Source: Trachelipus rathkii
Lineage: Eukaryota; Arthropoda; Malacostraca; Isopoda; Trachelipodidae
Direction: 5' to 3'
DNA length: 30,120 nt
Assembly: GCA_015478945.1 (NCBI GenBank)
Contig: JABUQX010126259.1
Location: forward strand, 1 to 30,120
A program made the position numbers and the translations under genes. This document shows positions 1 through 9,597 of this stretch, in pieces (position 1 is the stretch's first letter; every line of letters starts with the position of its first letter). The notes beneath the pieces are model-generated. The model was given only the letters and a program-made list of their open reading frames with translations. It ran no database searches and was not told the origin of the DNA.

Positions 1-73
1 CGGAAGAAAAAAAAATTACATTTCGCAGAGAGATTAATAATACCCATCCTTATATTACAGCAATGACAATTCT

Positions 74-92
74 CTTATAGCTCCGCTATAAG
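74..92. repeat. small perfect hairpin
   Basis: CTTATAG and CTATAAG are perfect 7-bp inverted arms around a CTCCG loop, followed by a T-rich run. The structure is visible directly. Function is unknown, and in this AT-rich setting it may be chance or the remnant of a mobile palindrome. Confidence 0.5.
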
Positions 93-190
93 TCTTTTTC
101 CCTTACTTCAACCTATAATAACTGCTTGTCATATTCTATGCATGAATTCATCCCTATCTTACTAGACGTCTGTACTACCATAGTATATAT

Positions 191-209
191 GGAAGCCGCT
201 ACGGCTTCC
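191..209. repeat. GC-rich perfect hairpin
   Basis: GGAAGCCG and CGGCTTCC are perfect 8-bp inverted arms around a 3-nt CTA loop. This is a GC-rich island in otherwise very AT-rich DNA. Short GC-rich palindromes in AT-rich DNA are known from fungal mitochondrial genomes, but nothing else here supports an organellar origin. Confidence 0.6.
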
Positions 210-1126
210 TTAAACCAAACAAGCATAAGTAGTATACTAGCTACCCATATATTAAGATATATATAATAGACTAATATTCACTCATATAATCTACATTTCT
301 CTTCATCTTCCCTTATGAAGAATAATTATTTATATTAATGATGAAAGCACAATAGTAAATCCTTCTACCGGTCCTACTAATCCAAATTTTAAACTGACCC
401 TCAACTCCTATGAAACTGGCTTAACCTCATACACACCACAAGAAATTCAAACTGCATTATACCTTTAATATTAGATATCCAGAACTCAACTACCCTACTT
501 ATCTCATAATATATATATTTACTATACGAATAACCTGAGAACTACCTCATAGACTACCCAATCCGAATTGATACTACGTATATATATATTCTAGATTCAG
601 TTTTCAGACATAATTTTATAGACAGTTCCCTTTAATACGTACCAGTTATAATAATAGTATAAACTCCATAGTAGATACCCCTGAATAATCGAGAATACAT
701 TTCCCTCTTAATATATATAGCCTATGACTAATATTATAAACCTCTTATAGTTGCAATAGAACATTATCACTTTTTTTAAGGCTTATTAAATATCAGATAG
801 CAATATTATATTCACCTCCTTCTAGAATATCACTAACCATATATATATATTATTATAACCTTCCACTCATCACTAAACTTACAGTATATACTATCCGAAG
901 CTACACCAATTCAACTAGTGTTCACGTAGATTATCAACTCCTACCTTTAATCTCATAGACTTACTCCGTATCAAATTATTTACATAACCACTTTCACATA
1001 ACATCATTACCTAATCGAATGTTATACATAAACTCTCATTCACATATATTATTCCATATATTTATCTATATATAAACTTACTATATAACCTCACTACTTA
1101 AATTCACTACACTATCTACAGTGTAA

Positions 1127-1276
1127 TTAACGGATTTGTCCGACTGGAAGAGTAAGATGACGAAACCGAAGAAGAAAAGGAGGGCCAAGTTTGATCAAGG
1201 AAGAGAGAGAAGAAAGCTAGACACATTAAATTGCCATCTTCAAGCAGAAGCTCATAAAAAACATAAAGAATTATAA
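1127..1276 (+). CDS. short basic open stretch, unrecognised
   Basis: This frame is open from just after a stop at 1124 to TAA at 1274-1276, with an ATG at 1157 giving 39 residues. The N-terminal part is very basic (MTKPKKKRRAKFDQGRERR) and the C-terminal part looks helical (LQAEAHKKHKEL). Base use differs from the surrounding DNA, with a purine-rich run not seen nearby. The pattern of a basic patch followed by a charged helix recalls the tail of Myb/SANT-like or MADF DNA-binding proteins associated with some DNA transposons, but that is only an impression. It could be the last exon of a decayed gene or chance. AATAAATA-like sequence lies just downstream (about 1340). Confidence 0.25.
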   Translation, partial: LTDLSDWKSKMTKPKKKRRAKFDQGRERRKLDTLNCHLQAEAHKKHKEL

Positions 1277-2600
1277 AAAATTTTTTCTCATTGGTGTTTA
1301 TTTTTCATTGGCGTCCGAGAAAAAGAATATAAATCATAAATAATAAATATAATATAATTAGAAACATAACAGTTAAAAGTCACCTTGAAATAGTTAGGTG
1401 TCTATATCAGCGACGATTTCAGTAATTATTTAAGTAAAATAATACGTTCGAAATCATTTCGTAGGTTATATAGTATACGCGTACGGATTCGATCTATAGA
1501 TAGTAAAGTTAACTTAATAGTATATATTATCCTCATAAATCGTAAAAATCCCTATATTCAATTTAAGATACATATCTATTATAATGATATCATAATACTA
1601 TATACCTATAAAGTAAAACAACTCCTTATAAGTGTATATTATACCCAGTATTAATAACTTATATACTTATACTTATATACTATACGTATATTTATACTTT
1701 ATATATATATACTATTTATATTGTTTAGATCTAATACCTTGAAGCGTCCTTACAAAATATTGAAAAAAAAATAGAATAAAACCTAGCATCAATAAATAAA
1801 AAATATTAAATCCTACAAAAATAATAACCTGAATAACAAAATAATATATATGTTACATTATGTATAAATATATATTACTAGTAGTAATAATATAGTAATG
1901 ACATTAGTTAATTAAAAAATTGATCCATAAAGTGGCACTCTAATTACAAATGATACCCTTTAATCTTTCAAGACAGTAACTGTGTAGATAGATTTAACAC
2001 TCGGCAGGGTCTAATTACGAGCAAAGTTAATCTTATACCTGTATATGCACATACTATGTCATGTTGTGAAACTTTTTACACTTATATGCCGTATTACAGA
2101 TTGCACTTCTCGTTTTTTCCATAACGTTACGTAAAGCAACAAATTTTGGACCAGGTACATACATCAATCCTAGTTTCCTTGAACTAATGGATATGATGTC
2201 TTGACCGTTTCAAACTTAAGAACAAAACGCGCTTGCGTAACAAACACTCAGTAAGGTTCACCGCAAATCTAAATGATACAGTATTTCTTAGGAATTTAAC
2301 TACTTTTTGATATGACGTCATATTTAACTACTTTGATATTGATGGTCGATAGCGTCGACATGTATCTATCGATCCGCAGCTAAACTCTCTTCGGATAACA
2401 CGTGGCAATACCTCGTGTAATTCCTCCATTGTGCCTACAAAATTTCCACGTTTTGTAATATCTGCATGTTTCTACATTTATGTGTAGGAATCTGGGGATT
2501 TTGCGGGAATCAGTAATATACTTTTTATACTATGTAACATTCACACTGGCTCTGAAACTCTCAACACGACTCCTAGAGTTGAACACCCCGATATGAATAT
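1277..2600. other. AT-rich non-coding DNA
   Basis: Unique-looking AT-rich sequence with short TATA runs around 1640-1715 and 1840-1900. No open frame with coding character was found. The only structured element is the repeat-flanked palindrome at 2294-2339. A GATCGATAG-like patch at about 2340-2375 (GGTCGATAGCGTCGAC, then TATCTATCGATC) is reminiscent of subterminal repeats in some DNA transposons but is too short to classify. Confidence 0.4.
2294..2339. repeat. direct repeats flanking ATGACGTCAT palindrome
   Basis: Two near-identical 18-20-bp copies, ATTTAACTACTTTTTGATAT (2294-2313) and ATTTAACTACTTTGATAT (2322-2339), flank a perfect 10-bp palindrome ATGACGTCAT (2312-2321). TGACGTCA is the consensus CRE/ATF site, but with no gene beside it a regulatory role is not supported. 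It may be a local slippage duplication. Confidence 0.6.
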
Positions 2601-2603
2601 AAT

Positions 2604-2954
2604 GTGTTACGATCTGGTGTTGCTCAGGAGCGGATCACCAGAGAGAAAGTATGGACAAGAGCTTTGTTCAGCTTCCTTCATGTACCGGGGCAACGGCTTT
2701 CCACACTGAAATCACCTACCCCACCTTTACGCATTACTATGTGTTGCTTTCTTCGCCCTTTCATTCAGAGCCTTCGAGATAAAGGAAGCCTTCGTCCCCT
2801 GTGCATTAGTTGGAATACCTGCGTAATACGAGGACTTCCTGCGTTTGGAAGAAGAGGTTGCTTGCAAGAGAGGTCGCCAAGGACCTGTCCCGACCTAGGC
2901 ACACATGTCGTTCCTGGACTATTTCCCAAGCCAGTCTATAGCTTGAGATGCTAG
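2604..2954 (+). other. GC-richer block with open frame, unidentified
   Basis: This block is clearly more GC-rich than its flanks and is open for 116 codons from an ATG on the plus strand. The minus strand also has protein-like stretches (for example KASFISKALNERAKKA). Neither reading matches a family I know, and no domain, signal peptide or membrane segment is evident. It lies about 80 bp upstream of the mariner-like remnant but does not continue it. It may be an exon or transposon fragment; coding status is uncertain. Confidence 0.25.
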
Positions 2955-3037
2955 ATGTATTGAATAGATAAACTCCTAGACTAAGTAAGCTTCAAAATTG
3001 AGACTTCTTATAACATGGGTACTCAATATTCAGTTCC

Positions 3038-3965
3038 GTGTTCGTTGGTTTTTTTTGCAAGTTATCTAATGAGCAATTTGAGCTGCAAAAACCGTTCCAT
3101 CATGGTTTAACCCATGCAATTCAACTCTACAGAAAGTACAAGGATGGGCCAAACGACTTCGTCGTTCCCGTTGTTGCGATTTGCTCCGGGGTTTTTCTCA
3201 CTCTGCATTATCGCGATTTTATTCTGATAGTGTTTTGGTATGAGAAGACCAACTAAATTCGCGAGATAAAGTCATTGGGCTTTTTCTGCACATGTCTGTT
3301 GTTAACCGATGAGGCGTGCTTGTCAACATGAATGCGGCCTACTCACTCAGACTTCCAGTCTATTATATGCGACGTTGACCAAACAAATATCGCGAACGTC
3401 TCATGGAAGTCTTCCTAGAACTTTAAACCTATACAGGATGCACAATCACTTCTTGCAGGAGGGTGACAATGGTTCATACAGAGTGTCACCCAGGCAACAT
3501 TTACCCCTTAGTCAAAACATTATTAGAGGTGTGATTTCTTCGGGGATTACTGTCTAGGGTTTACCTGTCACATATCCAACGCAACCGTTTTGATGGACCT
3601 CTGCGTACCTGCAATCCTACTCCAGAACAACGCTTCGGCTGCATGCTCATGGATATCGACATAGCCCTTGTGCACACCCGCCAGAGAACCATAACTGGTT
3701 CCAACAGCAAAATGCGGATGGCCGCCATCACTTTCTAAGAGCAACATTCAGCCCTAGCGCACGTGGAAAAAGGCTACGCATGGGCGCTCATCTGAAGCCA
3801 GAGTACAACCTACGAACTTCTCATTGCAATTCACACAAATTCCTGGACCTAATTTGGCGAACGGGGGACCTGTTGCCGCAAGTCAATAGGGACCGGGTAA
3901 AGGGTTCCGCTACTGCTAAGATTTACGTCGCTCCTCCGGAGGAGACTACTGGGGGATTCCATTGA
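3038..3965 (+). pseudogene. decayed mariner-like transposase remnant
   Basis: Read across several frame changes, this segment follows the order of arthropod mariner-like transposases. The N-terminal part has SNEQF (about 3065) and HAIQLYRKYKDGPN (3113 onwards), resembling the 'EQ...A..LY' start of these proteins. The end of the helix-turn-helix region follows with LNLYRMHNHFLQEGDN (3423-3470), a position where the family has a similar 'L.PYR.Q..Q.L..GD' block. PEQRFG (3619-3639) corresponds to the stretch before the central 'VW.G' strand. WFQQQNADGRHH (3696-3731) matches the second catalytic aspartate block 'WFQQDGA..H', with Gln in place of the catalytic Asp. GAHLKPEYNL (about 3784 onwards) fits the degraded 'WP.RSPDL' motif. 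Frame changes, stops and the lost Asp make it non-functional. I saw no clear inverted-repeat ends. The family match is by recalled motif pattern, not a search. Confidence 0.5.
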
Positions 3966-4455
3966 AAGCACAATTTATCTATACAATGTTACAAATTATA
4001 AGGAGCAAAGCCTCAAGGTGCGATGGTAAGACGTAACAAAATTTACCTAGCCACTGGGGGCTCTTAATAAAGCAATAGTTTACTGATGCCGAACAATTTT
4101 CAGGAAGCGTACGTCAACCCTAGTTTTTTTTCTCAAAATTGATGAATAATTTTTACTCAGTTTGGCGGAATAGGGGGAACTTTTGGCAAATTGCGAGACT
4201 AATGCAAGGAGTGCTCGGATCTGAGCCTCTCAATCAAGTGAAACGAATAGTTGTCAAAAATTGTCTCTAAATTATCAACCTTAATTTCCCATTTATTTTT
4301 AAATTTCAGTTTCGTAGAATACAACATGACTCTCCTAATTGAATAGGACAATGCCCTTGAGATACGAAATTTCATTAAAAAAACTCTCACTGATTGGCAG
4401 CCGATTATCTTGTAACCATGCCTAACCGTTTAACAAAGGTAAGCGTCCCAACCAA
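3966..4455. other. AT-rich non-coding DNA
   Basis: No coding or repeat structure was recognised. Open frames here are short and lack family features. Confidence 0.4.
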
Positions 4456-4543
4456 TATAATATATATATATATAATATATATAATATTATATATATATAT
4501 ATTATTAATATATATATATTATATATATATATATATATATATG
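4456..4543. repeat. AT-dinucleotide microsatellite
   Basis: Imperfect (AT)n tract with periodic TA slips (ATATAATAT). The apparent tyrosine/isoleucine-rich protein it yields is an artefact of the repeat. Confidence 0.9.
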
Positions 4544-4891
4544 AGTAATTTTAGTTGTGTAATGCACTGTCTGCAATAGGCCTGAATTTGCACTTCCGAT
4601 TACGTCCACATTGTCCAAATTCAACAATCCCCTTTGCTAGGTTCTAGATTAAAGGTAATACTAAATACATTTCGACTATGTGTTCAATAATTGATCCTGT
4701 CATTTTCTTCATATAACATTCATTCATACTACCATTTAAGTTGTAACATGTCAGGTCACGCTCAAGATTAACTCAACCAGACGGTTATTATATCACTACC
4801 TTAAGTATAACGGCATAGTGACTAAAAGAATAAACTATCTAGTAACGCCATCAACTAATTCTATCAATTTAAGGTAATACTAAAACATTTT
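4544..4891. other. AT-rich spacer between AT arrays
   Basis: Unique-looking sequence. The phrase AAGGTAATACTAAA occurs twice (about 4652 and 4871), a short direct repeat. No gene was seen. Confidence 0.4.
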
Positions 4892-5557
4892 CATATATAT
4901 ATTAAATATAATATATATATATATATATATAATATAAATATACTGATAATATACTATATATATAATATATATATATATTAATATATATAAGAATTATGAT
5001 ATATATATATATATATATATAGTATAAGAATAATATAATTATATATAATATAGATATATAGATATAACATAATATAATATATAATATATATATATATATA
5101 TAAATATATATAATATCATATATATTATATATAATAATAATATTATTATATATTTAGTAATAATATATATATAATATATATAAATAATATATATATATAA
5201 TATAGATATATTAAATATAAAATATATAATATTATAAATATATATATATAATATAATAATATATATAAATATAAAATATATATAAGTATAAATAATAATA
5301 TATAATAGCTATATATAAAATATATAATATTAAGATATATATATACATATAGATATAATATAATATATATATAAACTAAATTATTATATATATAATATAT
5401 ATAACTATATAGATATAATATATATATAGTATTATATAATTAATATAATAATATATATAATATATAGTATAATTATATATATATAATATATATATAAATA
5501 TATAAATAATAAATATATAAATAAAATTAATATAAATAAATAATATAATAAATAATA

Positions 5558-5580
5558 GTACTGGAGGTCCGCCGCTGAAT
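5558..5580 (-). repeat. CAGCGG island in AT array (minus orientation)
   Basis: The reverse complement begins ATTCAGCGGCGGACCTCC. It shares the CAGCGG core and the GGAC-TCC pattern with the island at 5651-5670, which lies in the same orientation. Confidence 0.5.
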
Positions 5581-5650
5581 ATATATTAATAAATAAAATA
5601 TTTATAATATAGTATATAGATAATATATAAATATATAATCAGATATATTA

Positions 5651-5670
5651 GCTACGGATGTCCGCTGTAA
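5651..5670 (-). repeat. CAGCGG island in AT array (minus orientation)
   Basis: The reverse complement reads TTACAGCGGACATCCGTAGC. Like the 5558-5580 island it is flanked on both sides by AT repeats. Confidence 0.5.
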
Positions 5671-5916
5671 ATAGTATATATATATATAATATAATAATAT
5701 ATATATATATATATTATAGTATATAATGATATATTATATATAAATATAATATTTATAAATTATATAATATATAATATATACTGTGTCAATCGTATTATAT
5801 ATATATTTATATATATATAAAATATATATTAATATAATAATAATATATAAATATATAGAATAGTATTAAGATAAAATATATATAAATAATATTATAATAT
5901 AATAATATATATATAA

Positions 5917-5968
5917 CTCAGCGGCACCAGTAACTTTTTACTACTCAGTCTCTCTCCCCTCTCTCTCT
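5917..5968 (+). repeat. CAGCGG island plus CT tract
   Basis: CTCAGCGGCACC, then AACTTTTTACTACTC, then a (CT)n tract (about 5947-5968), with AT repeat on both sides. The same order (CAGCGG, AACTTT, CT tract) recurs at 7081-7130, so the two are probably copies of one composite unit. Confidence 0.6.
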
Positions 5969-6144
5969 ATTAATATAATATATTTATTATATTAATATAT
6001 ATAAATATTTATAAATATATTAATATATATATATATAATCATATAATAATATATATATATATATTATATTATATTATATATAACTATTATATATGATATA
6101 TATATATATATATATATACTACATAATATATACATAATATATAA

Positions 6145-6420
6145 AGTTTAAAATAAACTTAAAATAGTCTCACTTATATACATAATAAAATTTATACTAT
6201 ATGCAATAAAACGCATAAATAGATTGATAAATTTGATTGGTCAAGTCCGTGAATGAGATGACATTGTTCCAATCTTATTCACATTAACTAACACTGACTG
6301 TCTACCTCGTCCTTAGATATTTCATATACGTCTTTTAGTTTTTGGTTGTTTTGAACCCCAAGTCATTTCGAGACGTTTGACAAACAAGAACAACAGAAGA
6401 GTAAAATTCTTTCAAAAAAA
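6145..6420. other. unique spacer between AT arrays
   Basis: Moderately AT-rich unique sequence with no recognised gene or repeat. Confidence 0.4.
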
Positions 6421-7080
6421 AGTATATACATAATATATATATATAATATATATATATATAACTAGTATATATTAATATATATATATAATATATTATATGT
6501 ATATATATAATATTTATATATATATATAATATAGTATAAATATATATATATATATAATATATATATATAATAATTATATGAATATATATATAATATATAT
6601 AAATAATTTAATATGAATATATATATGATAATAATATATATATATATATATATAATATATATATATATATACTATTAAGTATAATTATCTAATATATATA
6701 TATATATCCCTATACGAGTATATATATATAGGATATATATATATATATATATAATAATAATATATATATATATATTATATATATATATTAGTACTGAGTC
6801 GCCTACATATATCTAATATAGATATATAGTAAATAACATATATTAATATATATAAGTATATAATATATATATATAATATAAGATATATATATTATCTAAT
6901 ATTAAGTCTATATATATATATAAGATATATATGATAATATATTATTATATAATATATAGTATATTTTGCTGATCGAAATAAAATATAAATAGTAATATAT
7001 ATATTACATATATACAGTATAATAGATAACTTTTTGAATTATCACACTTTAATAATATATATAAAGATTTAGTTATAAGA
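6421..7080. repeat. irregular AT microsatellite array
   Basis: Near-pure AT repeat to about 6964, then a looser AT-rich continuation to the CAGCGG island at 7081. It has the same slip pattern as the 4892-6144 array. A short island, GTACTGAGTCGCCTAC, sits at about 6791. Confidence 0.9.
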
Positions 7081-7130
7081 TACAGCGGAAACTCCAACTT
7101 TGACTCTTCCTCTCTCTCTCTCCTCTCCCT
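7081..7130 (+). repeat. CAGCGG island plus CT tract (second copy)
   Basis: TACAGCGGAAACTCC, then AACTTTGACTCTTC, then a (CT)n tract (about 7103-7130), flanked by AT repeat. It is a diverged copy of the unit at 5917-5968. Confidence 0.6.
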
Positions 7131-7235
7131 ATATATATATTATATAATGTATATATATATAATATATATATAATATATTATATATATATAATATAAACTA
7201 ACTATATATATATAGTATATATATATAAAGTATAA
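7131..7235. repeat. AT microsatellite
   Basis: (AT)n with slips, continuing directly from the CT tract. Confidence 0.85.
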
Positions 7236-7334
7236 GTTACAATAAAACTAAATACGTCTCCCTTATTGTTATAACATAAAGAAAGTAAGCTAAGAAGGTG
7301 CAAAAGGACAATATAAACCATTTTATACTCTACA

Positions 7335-7409
7335 ATCACAAACAACACACACACACAAGCACATCCCACACACACACAACCACACAACACACACACAACA
7401 CTCACACAG
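7335..7409. repeat. CA/AC microsatellite
   Basis: Interrupted (AC)n tract with AAC and GCAC breaks. The minus-strand open frame across it (rich in Val-Cys) is a product of the GT repeat, not a gene. Confidence 0.9.
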
Positions 7410-7675
7410 ATTTTTTCACATCTAACCGTCAACCTTTTAATAGAAATCTTATACAGTAGAAGAAGTCTCAAAATAATTTTGTTTCACTTTTGCTAATTCT
7501 TTATAGTATTATGTAATTATCGCTCATTTCATTGACCAATTTTCGCAAAAAAAATAAAACAAAAAAAAAGATTTTTATCGTAACAATAGAGAATTTCAAA
7601 AAGCTTCTACGTTCCTATATTCTTAACCTCTTGTGCTTACTTGAACAGCAGCATGAGTAAGTAAGATACCTCTGA
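7410..7675. other. unique AT-rich spacer
   Basis: No gene recognised. A-rich runs at about 7546-7570. Confidence 0.4.
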
Positions 7676-7845
7676 ATAATATATATATATATATAATATA
7701 TATATATAATATCTATATATAATATATATTATATATAATATATATATAAATCAGATATATCTATTAATAATATATATTATATATATATATATATATATTA
7801 TATATAATATTATATATAGTAATATATATAAAAATAATATAAAAT
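7676..7845. repeat. AT microsatellite array
   Basis: Imperfect (AT)n with ATAAT slips. Confidence 0.9.
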
Positions 7846-7910
7846 CTCATGAATTTCATACTGTGTCCTACTCTATTTTTTAATAAAGACTAGATACCAC
7901 GGCTTGGGTT

Positions 7911-8042
7911 CAGGGAGTACGATGTGAGTACAGTACATGTATTCAAATGTTAAAATCGTACAAGTACTAGAGTACAATCTCACGAATTTTTCAACGATCA
8001 ATACTATGGATCAAGTTACAAGTAAAATACAAGTACTTTTAT
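7911..8042. repeat. GTAC-rich patch, possible hAT subterminal region
   Basis: Starts CAGGGAGTACGATGTGAGTA and contains a cluster of GTAC/AAGTAC words in both orientations (for example CGTACAAGTACTAGAGTAC at about 7956-7974 and ATACAAGTACTTTTA at about 8028). Some hAT transposons (Tol2 is the best known) start with CAG and carry dense AAGTACTTG-like subterminal motifs, so this may be the left end of a hAT copy. A hAT coding remnant in the plus orientation lies 1.6 kb downstream. No matching right end or 8-bp target duplication was found, so the link is tentative. Confidence 0.3.
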
Positions 8043-8056
8043 GAAAACTTGCAATA

Positions 8057-8187
8057 CTATATATAATATAATTAAATTAATATCAGATATATATATTATA
8101 TATCATATAGAATAGTATATAGTATATATATAGAATATATATATATATATATATACTATATATATATATATATATAATATAGATATC
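8057..8187. repeat. AT microsatellite array
   Basis: Imperfect (AT)n with GATAT and AGTAT interruptions. Confidence 0.9.
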
Positions 8188-8710
8188 ATGAAAGGAATCA
8201 AATCCATCTGTTACAGTATTCTCTTTGTCTAGAATCTATACCTCATTTGTAGTTCTTTACCGAAATTTTTTGTTTAAATAGTCGGACAGCCAACTCGCAC
8301 TGCAATTTTCCTGCGCTATCGTTTCGGGCTATTGGAGGCATTTTTTAAATTTAATTAAGTGGAACCTAACTCCGTTCTCCCTGATGCCAAGTCACTTTCG
8401 ATACCGGTTTTATATTGTATGGAAAAGGTCGTGCCCATTGTCAGTGATCAAGTGTGTAATATTATTCTCAGTCTGTAGTCTATACCAAAACAATACACAA
8501 GATTGTCAAAAGCAACAAGAAGAAAAGTGCAACCTGTTTAGAACACGGCCAGTTTTTTAATCAAAATTCCTTGTGTGTCTTGTCCCATGTTATTATTTTA
8601 ATTAATCTAGGTAATCTAGTATTATATGTTACTAAGTATTAGTAATAATATATTAATAATACAAGTTACTATTAGTAGTTAGAGCTAATTCTTCTAGTAA
8701 TTACTAGTAA
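8188..8710. other. unique spacer
   Basis: Mixed-composition DNA with no recognised gene. The end (about 8600-8710) is a low-complexity TTACTAGTAAT-like stretch leading into the next AT array. Confidence 0.4.
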
Positions 8711-8738
8711 ATATATAAAAAAATTATAATATATATAT

Positions 8739-8769
<31 letters not shown>

Positions 8770-8818
8770 AGTATATATATAATATATAATATATATTAAG
8801 TATATATATATATTATAG

Positions 8819-8851
<33 letters not shown>

Positions 8852-9016
8852 ATATATAAGTTATTATTCAATATATTATATTATATAATACTACTATATA
8901 GTATATATATGTATATATATATACTATAATATATATATAATATATATATATAAATATATAATAATATAATAATAATATAATATAAGTATAGTATATATAT
9001 ATAGTATAATATATTA
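8711..9016. repeat. AT microsatellite array
   Basis: Imperfect (AT)n of about 300 bp with GTATAT and AATAAT breaks. Confidence 0.9.
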
Positions 9017-9119
9017 ATTAGAGTTTATTAATTTATCAGATACGAATTAATAATTTTGTATTACTAGGTCATATACATAAAATTTAATAAAATAATCTAA
9101 ATACATGGATACAGTTTCT

Positions 9120-9475
9120 GTGAATAGGGGACTAGAGGTGTTTCTCTGGAGACAGTTCAATCCCGGCTCCAGTCAGTAGCCTAAGGCAGCAAGCTCTTCC
9201 CCATTTAAATGAGGAGCCGTGACATTGGCAACAGCCAAAGATCCTTACTGAATCCTGGTCGACTATGTAACCTGCAATGTGAAGGAGACGAGGGATCCTG
9301 GAACCAAGGCCAAAGGGCAACAGGCATGCCGGTCATAGAGAGCTTGAAGAGCTATTTGGCTCAACGTCTTGAAAGACGTAAGAAACTCGCGCTCCATGGC
9401 TATATGTAAAAGCCTAAAGACACTAAAGACTAAAGAGCATAGTAAGGAGTAAAGACTATAAAGTAACCAAATTAG
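9120..9475. other. GC-richer block, unidentified, with CTAAAGA repeats at its end
   Basis: Open frames occur on both strands (plus: protein-like VIESLKSYLAQRLERRKKLA at about 9331-9390) but no family is recognised. The final part (9411-9470) is a degenerate run of CTAAAGA-like words. The block lies about 180 bp upstream of the hAT remnant and could be its 5' part or a separate fragment. Confidence 0.25.
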
Positions 9476-9597
9476 AATCTTAATAAAAATCTAGTACATA
9501 ACTTTTTCTTTGGAAGTTTTCATGATTGAACATTAAAATATGAAATTAATAACCTATCAAATTCAAAAAAGAATTAAAAACTTCGTATTTATTTCAG

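Larger units (their letters stand above)
1..1130. other. AT-rich, G-poor non-coding DNA
   Basis: The plus strand is rich in A, T and C and conspicuously poor in G throughout. Short TATATA runs are scattered through it. Two compact hairpins stand out (74-92 and 191-209, listed separately). One open stretch at about 319-465 reads without stops (it includes NPSTGPTNPNF) but has no recognised family, and stops are rare by chance in such biased DNA. The strand bias resembles the non-coding strand of the reverse-transcriptase remnant at 13505-14900, but I found none of its motifs here. No gene is supported. Confidence 0.5.
4892..6144. repeat. long irregular AT microsatellite array
   Basis: More than 1.2 kb of almost pure A/T built from ATATAT runs broken by single-base slips (ATAATAT, ATAAATAT). 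It is interrupted by four short GC-containing islands: 5558-5580, 5651-5670, about 5779-5795 and 5917-5968. The irregularity may be biological (decayed dinucleotide repeat) or consensus error in long-read assembly. Confidence 0.95.

Noticed and set aside
319..468. Coding-like stretch with NPSTGPTNPNF
   Set aside because: No start codon context, no family match, and the G-poor composition lowers stop frequency, so chance is sufficient.
4394..4579. Ile/Tyr-rich plus-strand protein
   Set aside because: It is translated from an (AT)n tract.
7202..7471. Val/Cys-rich minus-strand protein
   Set aside because: It is translated from the GT microsatellite and adjoining AT repeat.
7911..8383. Small hAT-like non-autonomous element with ends CAGGGAGTACG and the inverse of GAGAACGGAG...
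   Set aside because: The ends match only partly (CAGGGAG-ACG) and the flanking 8-mers CTTGGGTT and ATGCCAAG are not duplicates.
9146..9165. tRNA-like 3' part (AGTTCAATCCCGGCTCC)
   Set aside because: A matching 5' acceptor strand and A box are missing upstream, so a tRNA is not supported.
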